Source: JBBQSU01 sp038234815
Lineage (GTDB): Bacteria; Planctomycetota; Phycisphaerae; Tepidisphaerales; Tepidisphaeraceae
Reading direction: 5' to 3'
NCBI GenBank assembly: GCA_038234815.1
Contig: JBBQSU010000019.1
Span: 1 to 33,625, forward strand
DNA length: 33,625 bases
Below the pieces are notes generated by a model. The model searched no databases, was not told where the DNA came from, and saw nothing but the letters and a program-made list of their open reading frames with translations. Below are positions 7,886 through 16,283 of this stretch, piece after piece. The position numbers and the translations under genes are program-made. How positions within the stretch are numbered: the first letter of the stretch is position 1; each line of letters begins with the position of its first letter.

Positions 7886-9583
7886 TTAGGCCTTCTTGAT
7901 GAACACCTTGGCCTGGCTGGCTTCGAGCGAATCGACCAGCCGGCCGCCTTTTACTTCAACCTCATAACCATAGAGCGCTTCGTGCCACGCGCCATCCTCC
8001 AGGCCTTTGTTTTCCAGCACAAATTCACCAGCCGGGTTATCCGTTAGATTAACCGCCAGCAAAATCATGCTCCCGGCGTCGTCCCAACGCTTGATAACCA
8101 GCACCTGCCGCTCCTGGTCCGTCAGTTCAACGCTAAAGAAATCCGACCGAACCGCCCGGTTATCCAGCCGGATACGGATGAGTTTCTTGTACCACTCCAA
8201 CAAATCTGAATTGTTCTTGTTCTTGAGCAATCTCCAGTCCAGCGGGCGAGGATCGAGGCTCTTGTCACTGGGAAAGCCAAATTCCGCCCCCATCCAGATC
8301 ATCGGCAATCCCGGTGAAATCAACAGCAGCGCGGCAACCAGCTTTATTCGTCGAAATGCCGCTTCGTCAAAAACGTGCGCCTTGTCTCCCATTTGCTGGA
8401 TGACCCGCTCCTCGTCATGCGACTCGATGTAATTGACGAACCGGTTCCCGCTTCCATAGCCGTTTTCGTGGGGATTCATCAGGCTCACCAGCCGGGCCAT
8501 GTCGAAGGGCTTATATCCAAACTGCTCGACCCGTGTGGCCAGAGCCTGAAGCTGCTTGGCCATGGATTCGTGCCACGCCGCCACCATCGGTCCTTTGGGA
8601 TACCCGGTGATGGCCGGGTCTTCGGGAACGTGCTCGGCGACCGTAAAAAACGGCTTGCACCCACCCACCATATCAAAGGCACTCTGCGCCAGCTCGCGCA
8701 TCATGTCGAAGTTGGCGATCGCCCGCGTGGCATCAAAACGGATGCCGTCGATATGAAACTTTTCCACCCAATACCGGATCGAATCGATCGCATACTTCCG
8801 GGCGGGAAAAATCTTCAACTTCTCGTCAAAATACGCATAGTTATATTTCGGGCCCCATTGCATGAGCGGCGGATCGGGATTGGGGTTGTAAAACCAATAA
8901 TCATAATCAATCTGGGCCAGCGGGCAGTCCTTGTCGGCGTGGTTGTATACCCCGTCGACGACTACTCTAATCCCGCGGGCGTGGCAGGCATCGACAAACC
9001 GGCAGAGGTCTTCGGGCCGTCCGTAAGAATTTTCCACCGCGAACAACGACCGCAAATTATACCCCCAGGTCTGCCCCGGGAACTCTTTCACGGGCATCAG
9101 CTCAATGCAGTTGCACCCCAGGTTCTGCACATGATCGAGCCTCTCGATGGCCTGAACGAACGTTCCGGGGGCCTTACTATCTTTCCCACGGTTGTAATCC
9201 CCTACGTGCATTTCGTAGATCACCAGATCCTGATTGTCGGCCAAGGGTGTGTCGTCGTGTTCCCATCTGTAATCCACCCACACCCGCTGGCCGTTCTTCA
9301 CCACCAAAATGCTCTGTTCGGCCTTGTCAGGGGTGATGGAAATGGCATAAGGATCGGAGATTTCAACCGACTGATCCTTACAGAAATAGCTCCGGGATTT
9401 GACCTTGAACTTGTAGCGATATTCCCCGTCGCCCAGCGACAGGCCGAGGCGCCACCACCCGTCCTCCCCCCGTTTCATGCCTTGGGGCTTAAAATCGTTC
9501 CAACTCCCAATCACCCCCACTTCCTCGTTGTTGGGCGCAAATAGCGATAAATTCAGGGATTCGCCCGATTGACGTTGGTCCAT
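7886..9583 (-). CDS. GH13 alpha-amylase-family enzyme with N-terminal CBM48-like domain
   Basis: An alpha-glucan-active enzyme. An N-terminal beta-sandwich (residues 10-105, with FAPNNEEVGVIGSWNDF) is of the CBM48 type found in branching enzymes and trehalohydrolases. The catalytic barrel has all four GH13 regions: VVVDGVYNH, GIRFDATRA (nucleophile Asp284), FFTVAEH (acid Glu317) and NYIESHDEE (Asp390). The layout points to a glycogen branching enzyme or maltooligosyltrehalose trehalohydrolase relative; I cannot decide which. The start MDQRQSGES is chosen because GGAG precedes it at 5 bases; 22 extra upstream codons do not look like protein. No signal peptide, so probably cytoplasmic glycogen or trehalose metabolism. 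Confidence 0.85.
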   Translation of the reverse strand: MDQRQSGESLNLSLFAPNNEEVGVIGSWNDFKPQGMKRGEDGWWRLGLSLGDGEYRYKFKVKSRSYFCKDQSVEISDPYAISITPDKAEQSILVVKNGQRVWVDYRWEHDDTPLADNQDLVIYEMHVGDYNRGKDSKAPGTFVQAIERLDHVQNLGCNCIELMPVKEFPGQTWGYNLRSLFAVENSYGRPEDLCRFVDACHARGIRVVVDGVYNHADKDCPLAQIDYDYWFYNPNPDPPLMQWGPKYNYAYFDEKLKIFPARKYAIDSIRYWVEKFHIDGIRFDATRAIANFDMMRELAQSAFDMVGGCKPFFTVAEHVPEDPAITGYPKGPMVAAWHESMAKQLQALATRVEQFGYKPFDMARLVSLMNPHENGYGSGNRFVNYIESHDEERVIQQMGDKAHVFDEAAFRRIKLVAALLLISPGLPMIWMGAEFGFPSDKSLDPRPLDWRLLKNKNNSDLLEWYKKLIRIRLDNRAVRSDFFSVELTDQERQVLVIKRWDDAGSMILLAVNLTDNPAGEFVLENKGLEDGAWHEALYGYEVEVKGGRLVDSLEASQAKVFIKKA

Positions 9584-9602
9584 TTTATCTCCAAGATGTC
9601 CC

Positions 9603-9616
9603 CCTGACCGGTCAGG
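9603..9616. promoter_or_regulatory. Perfect 14-base palindrome in the divergent amylase/response-regulator region
   Basis: CCTGACCGGTCAGG reads the same on both strands and lies 20 bases upstream of the GH13 start codon, in the 140-base gap shared with the response regulator. It could be an operator or a short hairpin in the amylase leader. No protein can be assigned to it from sequence. Confidence 0.35.
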
Positions 9617-9723
9617 CGAACCGGTCCTTCTGCGCTCAGGTTCCGGCATTCTAGGACGCCCGCCCTGTGTCCATTATGAATTATGGCTCATCGTCCTCGG
9701 CCCCTTATCCACCCTCATAACTT

Positions 9724-10416
9724 ATGCGAATTCTAATCGTCGAAGACAATCCGAAAATGGCCACCAGCGTGCAAAAGGCCCTGCAAGAACACGGGTTTGC
9801 AGTGGACGTATCGCTGTCCGGTTTTGAAGGCGAAGAAACCGCTGCCAGTGGACAATATGACGTGATCCTCCTGGACCGGATGCTTCCCGACCGCGACGGC
9901 AAGGAGGTCTGCCGCAACCTACGCCGCCGCAAGGTCGCCACGCCCGTCATCATGCTGACGGCGCTGGGATCGACCGACGAAAAGGTAACGGGACTTGATG
10001 CCGGTGCCGACGACTACCTCACCAAGCCGTTTGAATTCGACGAACTGCTCGCCCGCATCCGCGCGCTCCTGCGCCGCGGGGAAGCCACCGAATCCCGGCA
10101 CCTCAAGCTCAACGATCTCGAACTCGATCTCTACACGCGTCACGCCAAGCGCGGCACGACCCAGATGGAGCTGTCCAACAAGGAATTCGCCTTGCTCGAA
10201 TATCTGATGCGCAATCCCAACCGGGTCCTCACCCGCTCGCAGATCGGGGAAAAGGTGTGGGACATGAATTTTGAGCCGGGCAGCAACGTGATCGACGTCT
10301 ACATCGCCGCCTTGCGAAAGAAAATCGACCGCGGGTTTGACCAGCCTCTGATTCATACGCTTAAAGGCGCTGGTTATCGCTTTGGCGTGCTCGACGAGCC
10401 GGCGGAAAAAAGCTGA
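9724..10416 (+). CDS. OmpR/PhoB-family response regulator (orphan)
   Basis: A two-component DNA-binding regulator. The receiver domain (residues 1-120) has the acidic pair Glu7/Asp8, the phosphoacceptor Asp51 (ILLDRMLP), Thr79 (MLTALG) and Lys101 (LTKPF). A winged-helix DNA-binding domain follows, with ELSNKEFALLEYLMRNPN, VLTRSQI and VIDVYIAALRKKID, and ends in the usual GAGYRF. All residues needed for phosphorylation are intact. No histidine kinase gene lies in the window on either side, so its partner must be encoded elsewhere. The sequence is closest in style to the CusR/CopR and QseB branch of the family, but the signal is unknown. Confidence 0.93.
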   Translation: MRILIVEDNPKMATSVQKALQEHGFAVDVSLSGFEGEETAASGQYDVILLDRMLPDRDGKEVCRNLRRRKVATPVIMLTALGSTDEKVTGLDAGADDYLTKPFEFDELLARIRALLRRGEATESRHLKLNDLELDLYTRHAKRGTTQMELSNKEFALLEYLMRNPNRVLTRSQIGEKVWDMNFEPGSNVIDVYIAALRKKIDRGFDQPLIHTLKGAGYRFGVLDEPAEKS

Positions 10417-10509
10417 GACAATACTCTTGCTTGCAATCCCCGGCACGGAACAGACAATTCCGTTGTTGGATCGGCCGAGACGATTCTGGAGAATAGCTTC
10501 GACCGATAA

Positions 10510-10526
10510 CCGGGCTTCATGCCCGG
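10510..10526 (+). terminator. Hairpin between response regulator and murA
   Basis: CCGGGC and GCCCGG enclose a five-base loop, giving a perfect six-pair stem. No run of T follows, so it is a weak terminator or a leader hairpin of murA. Just behind it GATCAA and TTGATC form a second, looser palindrome (10527-10546). Neither has further support. Confidence 0.3.
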
Positions 10527-10646
10527 ATCAACATTGATATTGATCGTCGGCCAATGGACTGGCCGATAGCTCCCAACATCCTCTACGGCGAAATCATTCG
10601 TCGGCAAGGATGTCGGGCTTACAAACAGCCTAAGGATGGGCCTCTC

Positions 10647-11953
10647 ATGGATAGTTTCCTCATTCGCGGCGGCAGTCGTCTCAAAGGCAAAATCGAAATT
10701 TCCGGCAGCAAGAACAGCGCGCTGCCGATCCTGGCCGCCTGCCTGATGGCCAGCGGAAAGACCGTTCTCAAAGGCGTTCCGCGCTTAAGTGACATCGATT
10801 CGATGATCAAACTGCTCGAAGAGCTGGGTTGCCACCTCGAGCGACACGAGCCGGTGGACAAGAGCGTCGGTGACGGTCCCAATCTCAACGGCCGGCTGGA
10901 AATCGAAGTCCGCGACGAAAAACCCATCGAAGCCCGTTACGACATCGTTAAGACCATGCGCGCCAGCATCTGCGTACTAGGCCCACTCCTGGCAAAAAGA
11001 GGCCGCGCGGTGATCTCCATCCCCGGGGGTGCGCAATCGGCGACCGGCCGGTCGATCTCCACGTCCAGGGTCTGCAAAAACTTGGTGCCGAATTCCAGAC
11101 CGAAAATGGAAACATGGTCGGGCATGTGCGCGGGCGGCTGCGCGGCTGCCGGATGTACCTGGGAGGGGCGCAAGGCCCCACCGTGCTGGGCACCATCAAT
11201 GTGATGTGCGCGGCGGCTTTGGCCGAAGGGAAGACCGTGATTGTCGGCGCGGCCTGCGAACCGGAAGTGTCCGACTGCGCCGAAATGCTCAACAAAATGG
11301 GTGCCCGCATCCAGGGCCACGGCACGCCGGAAATTCGCATCGACGGCGTTGAAAGCCTCAGCGGCTGCGAACACCGGGTCATTCCCGACCGGATCGAAAT
11401 GGGCACCTTCATGATCGCCGCCGCCATCACCAACGGCGAGCTGGAACTGAAAAACGGAAACCTCGATCACCTGCTTGCCGTAGCGGACCGGCTGGAAGAA
11501 GTGGGCGTGAAGATCGAACGCGCCCAGGATTCGATCCATGTTTCCTCGGCCCGGCGATTGAATCCGGTGGAAATGACCACGCAGCCTTATCCAGGATTTC
11601 CCACCGACCTTCAGGCCCAGTTGATGGCCCTGCTGTGTCTGGCCGACGGAATGAGCGTCGTCAGCGAGCGCATCTTCCCCGACCGATTCCTGCACGTCGG
11701 AGAGCTGAACCGCATGGGGGCCAGGGTCCGCAAGGAAGGCGCGACGGCGATTATTCATGGCGTGAAGGAACTGCATGGCGCACCGATCATGGCCTCCGAC
11801 TTGCGCGCCAGCGCCGCGCTGGTGCTGGCTGCGATGGCCGCCAAGGGAAGCACCCGGATCGACCGCGTGTATCATATCGATCGCGGGTATGAGAAGATCG
11901 AACAGAAGCTGATAGCGGTCGGGGCGGATATCGAGCGGATTAAGGAAAAGTAA
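10647..11953 (+). pseudogene. murA: UDP-N-acetylglucosamine 1-carboxyvinyltransferase with one-base frameshift at the catalytic Cys
   Basis: MurA makes the first committed peptidoglycan precursor, using phosphoenolpyruvate. The first frame starts at an ATG with AAGGA upstream and encodes MDSFLIRGGSRLKGKIEISG, KNSALPILAACLMA and KTMRASICVLGPLL. It then loses homology after ISIPGG. In the frame one base back, homology resumes at once with CAIGDRPVDLHVQGLQKLGA and continues through GPTVLGTINVM and FPTDLQAQLMAL to the end. One base is missing within the GGGGGTGC run around 11025-11030, directly before the TGC codon of the catalytic cysteine (Cys115 in E. coli). With one base restored the product would be about 435 residues, normal for MurA. 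Since MurA is usually essential, the options are a sequencing error in a G run, a second intact copy elsewhere, true decay, or recoding. Nothing else in the gene looks decayed. Confidence 0.88.
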
Positions 11954-12002
11954 ACGATGGTTGGCAGTTCGCCGGCTCAGCCTGCCCGTCGGCAACCCCG
12001 AG

Positions 12003-12260
12003 CTATTTCATAATGCCACCGATCCACGGAAGGATCATCCGCTTAACGATCTGGCCGAGCGCTTCGAGCAGCGCGCCCTGGGCTGCGGCCTGAGTCAGCG
12101 CCTCCTGATACGTCGGATCGCTGGCAATTTCATCCATCGCGGCATCCACCAGCAAGGTCTGGTCCATCGCTACGGCCAGATGGGGATGGCCTGCGGCAAA
12201 ATCCGGCCAGGCCTGTAGCACCGCTTTTTCAACTTCCGCTTTTAGATCGATCGTGTTCAT
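12003..12260 (-). CDS. 85-residue protein, last gene of the capsid cassette
   Basis: No family recognised. The product is mostly helical, acidic in its first half (MNTIDLKAEVEKAVLQAW) and ends in a hydrophobic stretch (LGQIVKRMILPWIGGIMK) that could be a membrane-associating or peripheral helix. The ATG follows the stop of the lipoprotein gene by two bases and GGAG lies 8 bases upstream, so it is probably translated with its neighbour. It is the final gene of the run that begins with the portal gene, and ends about 50 bases from the convergent murA. Confidence 0.55.
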   Translation of the reverse strand: MNTIDLKAEVEKAVLQAWPDFAAGHPHLAVAMDQTLLVDAAMDEIASDPTYQEALTQAAAQGALLEALGQIVKRMILPWIGGIMK

Positions 12261-12262
12261 GG

Positions 12263-12673
12263 CTATTTCTCCGAACTTGTGAGATTCATTTCCGCCAGCT
12301 TGATCCGGCGCAGCGCCGCCAGGGCGTTGTCCACCGCAGCCAGGTTGCGCGTGACCCCCTGCACCGAAGCCCGCGCCGCCGAGTGCTGCTGCGCCAGAGC
12401 CGATAAGCCCACGGCATAGGCCTTGCGGTGCGCAATCACCCAGTCGGGCGTCAGGCCAGGTGTCTCCAGCACGTCGCGCTCGAAGGCCTGATCCAGCTTC
12501 TCCCGCCCAAGGCGGTCCAACTCATCGATCCGGCCCGACTGCTGCGACTGCCCTTCGACCACCGCAGCCAGTCCCTTTCGCGCCTGGTCGATTAATTGTA
12601 ATTGCGCTGTTTGATATTCCGTACACCCGGCGCACGTCCACAGCACGATGCTCATCCATACTCGTGTGTTCAT
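12263..12673 (-). CDS. Putative small lipoprotein in the capsid cassette
   Basis: The N-terminus MNTRVWMSIVLWTCAGCTEYQ has a short hydrophobic core followed by a lipobox-like CAGC, so the mature protein would begin at Cys17 and be lipid-anchored. The rest is helical and polar, with coiled-coil-like segments (QLQLIDQARKGLAAVVEG and QHSAARASVQGVTRNLAAVD). AAGGAG precedes the start. In phage genomes small lipoproteins next to a small membrane protein are often spanins used in lysis; that is a possible reading from position and architecture only, not from a sequence match. Confidence 0.55.
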   Translation of the reverse strand: MNTRVWMSIVLWTCAGCTEYQTAQLQLIDQARKGLAAVVEGQSQQSGRIDELDRLGREKLDQAFERDVLETPGLTPDWVIAHRKAYAVGLSALAQQHSAARASVQGVTRNLAAVDNALAALRRIKLAEMNLTSSEK

Positions 12674-12698
12674 GGTCTACTCCTTCTAATTCGTGCGA

Positions 12699-12962
12699 TC
12701 AGCCGGCCCGACCACTGATTTGCCGCAAGAGTTGCTCCTGCGTTGCGCTCAACCGGGTCATGGCTTCGGCGTTCTGCTTAACCACGTCCACCAGCAGGCC
12801 GATCTCGATTCGATCCGACAGGATGCGCGTGTGCGCGTCATCCAGTTGCTCCTCGCGGTGGCGACTGGTCAGGCGTTCCCACAGCCACATCGCACCCATC
12901 AGCCCCGCGGCCCCGAGGCTGGCCAATTGGTCGAATCCCGGTGTCATTTGTGCTATCCACAT
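12699..12962 (-). CDS. 87-residue single-span membrane protein, holin-like position
   Basis: The start MWIAQMTPGF is chosen for the AAAGGAG 6 bases upstream; the longer open frame toward 13259 overlaps the capsid gene and is not coding. One hydrophobic segment (LASLGAAGLMGAMWLWERL) is followed by a charged helix with heptad character (RILSDRIEIGLLVDVVKQNA and MTRLSATQEQLLRQI). Small membrane proteins of this form downstream of capsid genes are often annotated as holins or holin-associated proteins, but a structural role is equally possible. It begins some 100 bases after the capsid stop, behind a hairpin. Confidence 0.55.
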   Translation of the reverse strand: MWIAQMTPGFDQLASLGAAGLMGAMWLWERLTSRHREEQLDDAHTRILSDRIEIGLLVDVVKQNAEAMTRLSATQEQLLRQISGRAG

Positions 12963-12992
12963 GCTTGCTCCTTTTTCAGACGAATAGAAAAC

Positions 12993-13050
12993 GCCGAAGG
13001 ATGAAACGCCGGACCCAGTCGGACGCGCGGCCCGTCGCTTCACCCTTCGG
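12993..13050 (-). terminator. Hairpin behind the capsid gene, terminator or attenuator
   Basis: On the minus strand GCCGAAGGGTGAA and TTCATCCTTCGGC form a 13-base inverted repeat with one mismatch and a loop of about 32 bases. It is followed by GTTTTCTATT. It lies between the capsid stop and the next gene's ribosome site, so it could reduce transcription of the downstream small genes relative to capsid. Confidence 0.5.
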
Positions 13051-13066
13051 CTCGATTCCCTGGCCC

Positions 13067-14221
13067 TTAGGCACCGAATCCGCGGATCACGCCATGAGCG
13101 TTTTCGTTGCGGAATTCGAGTGTGTATTCGCCGAGGATTTGCCCGGCCTCGCGGTCGCCGGTACGGGCCAGAGATTTGTACTGGAAACTCCGGCCGGTCA
13201 GATTCATCACGTCGATCCTGCTGGAATCCAGCAGCAGCACCGTGCCCGTCGGCACCCACCGGCTCATGACCACCCGGCAGACGCCGAAATCACTTTCGTA
13301 CACACTGACCAGATCGCGGAACGCCTCGTCGGTCGTGCTAAACCGGCGATTGCTGCTGACAAAGTGGTTGATCGCCCGCTTCTCCTGGCCGTTAACCAGG
13401 ATCAAGTCCACCTGTCCGTTCCCGCGTTTCCAAATGTCCCGGAGCGCCAGGTTCAACTGCACCTCGGTCAGCGCCGTATCGATTGGGAAACCGTCGGCAC
13501 CCACAACCCACTGGTTGGTGGTGATCGACGCCACGATTCCGCGCATCGTCCGCCGGACGCTGGCCGAGCCTTGGCCGTCGGTTGTCGAAGCGCGGCCGTT
13601 AATCACGCAGTTCTCCAGATCGCGGAGCAATTCCTTCGTCCGCTGCATCTTTTGATAGTCCAGTTCATCGGCAACGCCGAGTTGCCGGACCGCCAGTTCC
13701 GATCCGCTGACCTCGACAGTGGAACTGAAAATCTGGGTGAAGTTGGTCTTGCGCGATCGGGCGGTGAAGCGCGCCGCCGAGGCGTCGTCCCCTTCGAGCG
13801 CCGCGTTGCCCAGGATGAGCAGGCTCTGCCCATCGGTCAGCCCTGCCGATGCACTACCGCCGTAGCCACGCACCACGGTGAGCACACCGCCGGGGTCGAC
13901 TTCCGTCACCAGCAGTATTTCCTTGCTGCCGGCCGGGCTGATCTGATCTCCGACTTGAAACCGGCTGGCATGCGCGACCGAGAAATCGGTCGTGGTCGTG
14001 CCGTCGCCGAGATTGTCGTCGCTGATCTGATCGGCGTTGGGCAGCAGCTCGTCCTCGAGCCACTCATGCACAGTAGACCGTGCCGGACGCGGGGCATCAC
14101 CCAGTGCATCCAGAAGCGGCGTTTCGTGCGGTGAATTGACCGCGACCAGATCGGAAACGTCTTCGGCGATTTCCGGCAGCGTGCTGCCGGCTGAAAAAGT
14201 GGTTTTTCCTGTGAACGACAT
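13067..14221 (-). CDS. Phage-type major capsid protein, SU10/DUF5309-like
   Basis: The protein (384 residues from MSFTGKTTFSAGS) shows the layout of the SU10-type major head protein (DUF5309) within the HK97-fold group. An N-terminal arm carries the typical DVSDLVAVNSPHETPLLDAL segment. A domain follows with beta strands and RSRKTNFTQIFSSTVEVSG, then the long helix around DELDYQKMQRTKELLRDLEN, then the C-terminal ITTNQWVVGADG to VVMSRWVPTGTVLLLD region. The open frame extends 15 codons upstream, but AAGGAG 7 bases before the internal ATG fixes the start. Nothing is broken: no frameshift or internal stop. No protease or scaffold gene is recognisable nearby, and the long capsid delta domain of classical HK97 is not evident. 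Confidence 0.85.
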   Translation of the reverse strand: MSFTGKTTFSAGSTLPEIAEDVSDLVAVNSPHETPLLDALGDAPRPARSTVHEWLEDELLPNADQISDDNLGDGTTTTDFSVAHASRFQVGDQISPAGSKEILLVTEVDPGGVLTVVRGYGGSASAGLTDGQSLLILGNAALEGDDASAARFTARSRKTNFTQIFSSTVEVSGSELAVRQLGVADELDYQKMQRTKELLRDLENCVINGRASTTDGQGSASVRRTMRGIVASITTNQWVVGADGFPIDTALTEVQLNLALRDIWKRGNGQVDLILVNGQEKRAINHFVSSNRRFSTTDEAFRDLVSVYESDFGVCRVVMSRWVPTGTVLLLDSSRIDVMNLTGRSFQYKSLARTGDREAGQILGEYTLEFRNENAHGVIRGFGA

Positions 14222-14303
14222 AACAATTCTCCTTGATTGATAAAACTGTAACAATAGCAAATACAACTACTTGCGCGACGGGGGCAGCCGAGGGCCTTGG
14301 CCC

Positions 14304-14501
14304 TCAACGCACCGCGCGACGCAACTGCAGGAACTCGGCCAGTGCCCGGCGATGCGGGCGACGCATCAACTCTTGCGCCAGTTGATACAGGCGCGCCCTG
14401 GGGTCGAACACATTCTGCATCGCCGGCTGCGCTGCCGGGGGTGGAGATTCGACCGGAGTCGAATCCACTACCCCAGGATCGGTGACTTGTGCTTCTGACA
14501 T
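14304..14501 (-). CDS. 65-residue protein between portal and capsid
   Basis: A near-perfect Shine-Dalgarno sequence (AAAGGAGG, 6 bases from the ATG) shows that translation begins at MSEAQVTDPGVV, not at the longer upstream frame. The first half is Pro/Ala/Ser/Glu-rich and probably disordered. The second half is a basic helix (RARLYQLAQELMRRPHRRAL). Position between portal and capsid is where head-scaffold genes usually lie, and a disordered acidic region followed by a basic helix is compatible with a very small scaffold-like or decoration protein. That is inference from place and composition only. Confidence 0.55.
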   Translation of the reverse strand: MSEAQVTDPGVVDSTPVESPPPAAQPAMQNVFDPRARLYQLAQELMRRPHRRALAEFLQLRRAVR

Positions 14502-14570
14502 ATAAACCTCCTTTCTGCGTAAAGGATGACCTTGCGGGCTTTTCAACCCATTTTGTTTCGCTTACTCAGT

Positions 14571-16115
14571 TCACTGTTGCCTGCGGAGGTTCTTGCCGGA
14601 ATCGGCGGGGTCATAGCCCAGCTCCTTAAGCACCACCCCCTGCGGCACGCCGATGCGCAGCTTGGCTTCGGCCTGCTGCAACTGCTCGGCGTCGTTTTGG
14701 GGAAGCGGGTCCGGCCAGTGAATTTCGATTCCGCGTTCTTCCGGCGTCGTGGGGAAAGCGCCGGCACAATCCAGCCAGGCCAATGCCAGCTCGCACATCC
14801 GGGCCAGACCCGCGCCATAGGCCAAACGCTTCTTTTCCGTTCGGGAAATCAGCGCCATCAAGGTGATCTTGAGCGCTGCGGCGCTGGTCAGATTGCCGAT
14901 GCGCCCGCGGATCGCGCCGGCGGCGATGGGTGTCACCCCGCTGGTCTTGTCCATCGCCTCTCGAAGCTCCCCCACGTGCGCGTTCTCGCTCGGGCAGTCA
15001 CTGTCCCCGCCAAATTCGATGATCTCGGCCTTTTCGTTGTCGGTCATCCACATCCGCCCCGGCGCGATCGGCATCTCGGTGAATTGTTCCACGCCTTTGC
15101 CCAGGTACATCCGAAACGATTGGAGCGTGATCCGATTGGCCCGGTCGCTCAGGCGCGTATTTAGTTCATCCTGGAGTGGGATGAGGGGTTCAACCTCACT
15201 TCCTCCGGCATACTGATTGGGAAGCGGAATGTTCTGCACATGAACGAGCGGAATCCGCCCGAGTGAATTGCGCCCCGAATCCGATAGCCTGCCGTCGGTG
15301 TATCGCTCCCACCGGCTGGCGGTGATGAGATCAACCCGAGTGGACCGATCGGCCGACTGATATCGCGGATTCCACCGGTGGCCGGTCCGGGACAGCAAAC
15401 GATCCAGCCATGACGCCCGCGGGGCACCTTCGGTCGGCAAGTCATAGACCTGTCCGTAAGCCTCGATTTGCCGGTAATCGGTTGGCGACGCGATGGGCAG
15501 GGCACGCGTCGGATCGACGATCTCAAATCGGATCGATTCAGCCAACCGGGCAAGCCAGGCTGAACGCGAATCATTGCCAGCGTCTGTTGGAGCAATCGCG
15601 GCTTTGAGTTGGTCAGTCTCCACCTTCACCAAAACATCGACAAAGCCATAAACGCAGCCGGTCAGGGCTATCTGTTGAAGGAAGACCGCTCCGCCATGCC
15701 GCGAAAGAATCTGCCGCAGCAAAGACTCGATCATCCCCCGCCGGTCTGGATCGGCCAGCGTTGAATTGATGACCACGGGTTTGCCGAAGAGGCAATCGAC
15801 CATTGCATCGATCCGCCAGCCGATGTCGTTCTCAATGACAATTTCCTTGCGCTGGGTGTCGTTGAGAGGGACGGGTGTTTCGCTCGACGCGCTGGAGCGA
15901 GCGCCGGTCAATCTCGAAGGCAGGCCCCACTCTTGCGCCTGGCGATACGGCCGGGTGCGGCCCGACTCATCGCCATCCACCGAAACCGTCGTCATCGGGT
16001 TCCGGTGATAAAGCCAAAGCCGGCGAAACCGCGGACGATCGGTTTCAGTCAGTTGCTGCATCCTGGCCCGAAGAGTGTCGGACAATAACGCCTGTTGATC
16101 GGTGATGGGGTTCAT
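14571..16115 (-). CDS. Phage portal protein, SPP1 gp6-like
   Basis: Portal proteins form the dodecameric ring at the capsid vertex through which DNA passes. The 514-residue product has the expected order. An N-terminal wing region holds NDIGWRIDAMVDCLFGKPVV and LSRHGGAVFLQQIALTGCVY. The stem/clip region holds IPLVHVQNIPLPNQYAGGSE and LIPLQDELNTRLSDRANRIT. The C-terminal helices include VTPIAAGAIRGRIGNLTSAA, followed by a long helix. Length and pattern fit the SPP1-gp6/PF05133 family. The start is supported by AAGGAG 9 bases upstream. It is the first gene of the cassette. No terminase gene precedes it, which is unusual because terminase-portal-capsid order is nearly universal in tailed phages. 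The gene is intact. Confidence 0.85.
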   Translation of the reverse strand: MNPITDQQALLSDTLRARMQQLTETDRPRFRRLWLYHRNPMTTVSVDGDESGRTRPYRQAQEWGLPSRLTGARSSASSETPVPLNDTQRKEIVIENDIGWRIDAMVDCLFGKPVVINSTLADPDRRGMIESLLRQILSRHGGAVFLQQIALTGCVYGFVDVLVKVETDQLKAAIAPTDAGNDSRSAWLARLAESIRFEIVDPTRALPIASPTDYRQIEAYGQVYDLPTEGAPRASWLDRLLSRTGHRWNPRYQSADRSTRVDLITASRWERYTDGRLSDSGRNSLGRIPLVHVQNIPLPNQYAGGSEVEPLIPLQDELNTRLSDRANRITLQSFRMYLGKGVEQFTEMPIAPGRMWMTDNEKAEIIEFGGDSDCPSENAHVGELREAMDKTSGVTPIAAGAIRGRIGNLTSAAALKITLMALISRTEKKRLAYGAGLARMCELALAWLDCAGAFPTTPEERGIEIHWPDPLPQNDAEQLQQAEAKLRIGVPQGVVLKELGYDPADSGKNLRRQQ

Positions 16116-16163
16116 AAGCCGTCGCTCCTTTGAATTAAAATTGATCGTTTACCCCAAGGGAAA

Positions 16164-16197
16164 GTGGTGCGCGAAAGGGCACCAATTCGCGCAACTT
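16164..16197. promoter_or_regulatory. Operator-like palindrome 1 upstream of the portal gene
   Basis: GTGGTGCGCGAAAGGG and the inverted half CCAATTCGCGCAAC form an imperfect palindrome that shares its arms with the copy at 16284. It lies about 50 bases upstream of the portal start, where a repressor or activator of the cassette could bind. Confidence 0.5.
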
Positions 16198-16283
16198 TTG
16201 GACCTTTGAAGTGCCATGCAATGCGATTTCCCTAGGAAAAGCGATGAAAAATATTTTTTATTTTTCCAAAATGGGCAAAAAAG

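Noticed and set aside
8375..9544. Plus-strand open frame of 389 codons
   Set aside because: It lies entirely antisense to the GH13 gene, whose catalytic motifs are unmistakable.
12941..14134. Long plus-strand open frame of 397 codons across the capsid gene
   Set aside because: It is antisense to the capsid gene, has no ribosome site and its translation is rich in His, Arg and Pro without any domain.
14571..16115. Decayed prophage remnant as the full explanation of the cassette
   Set aside because: All six genes are intact with strong ribosome sites, and no broken terminase, tail or integrase fragment was found in either flank.
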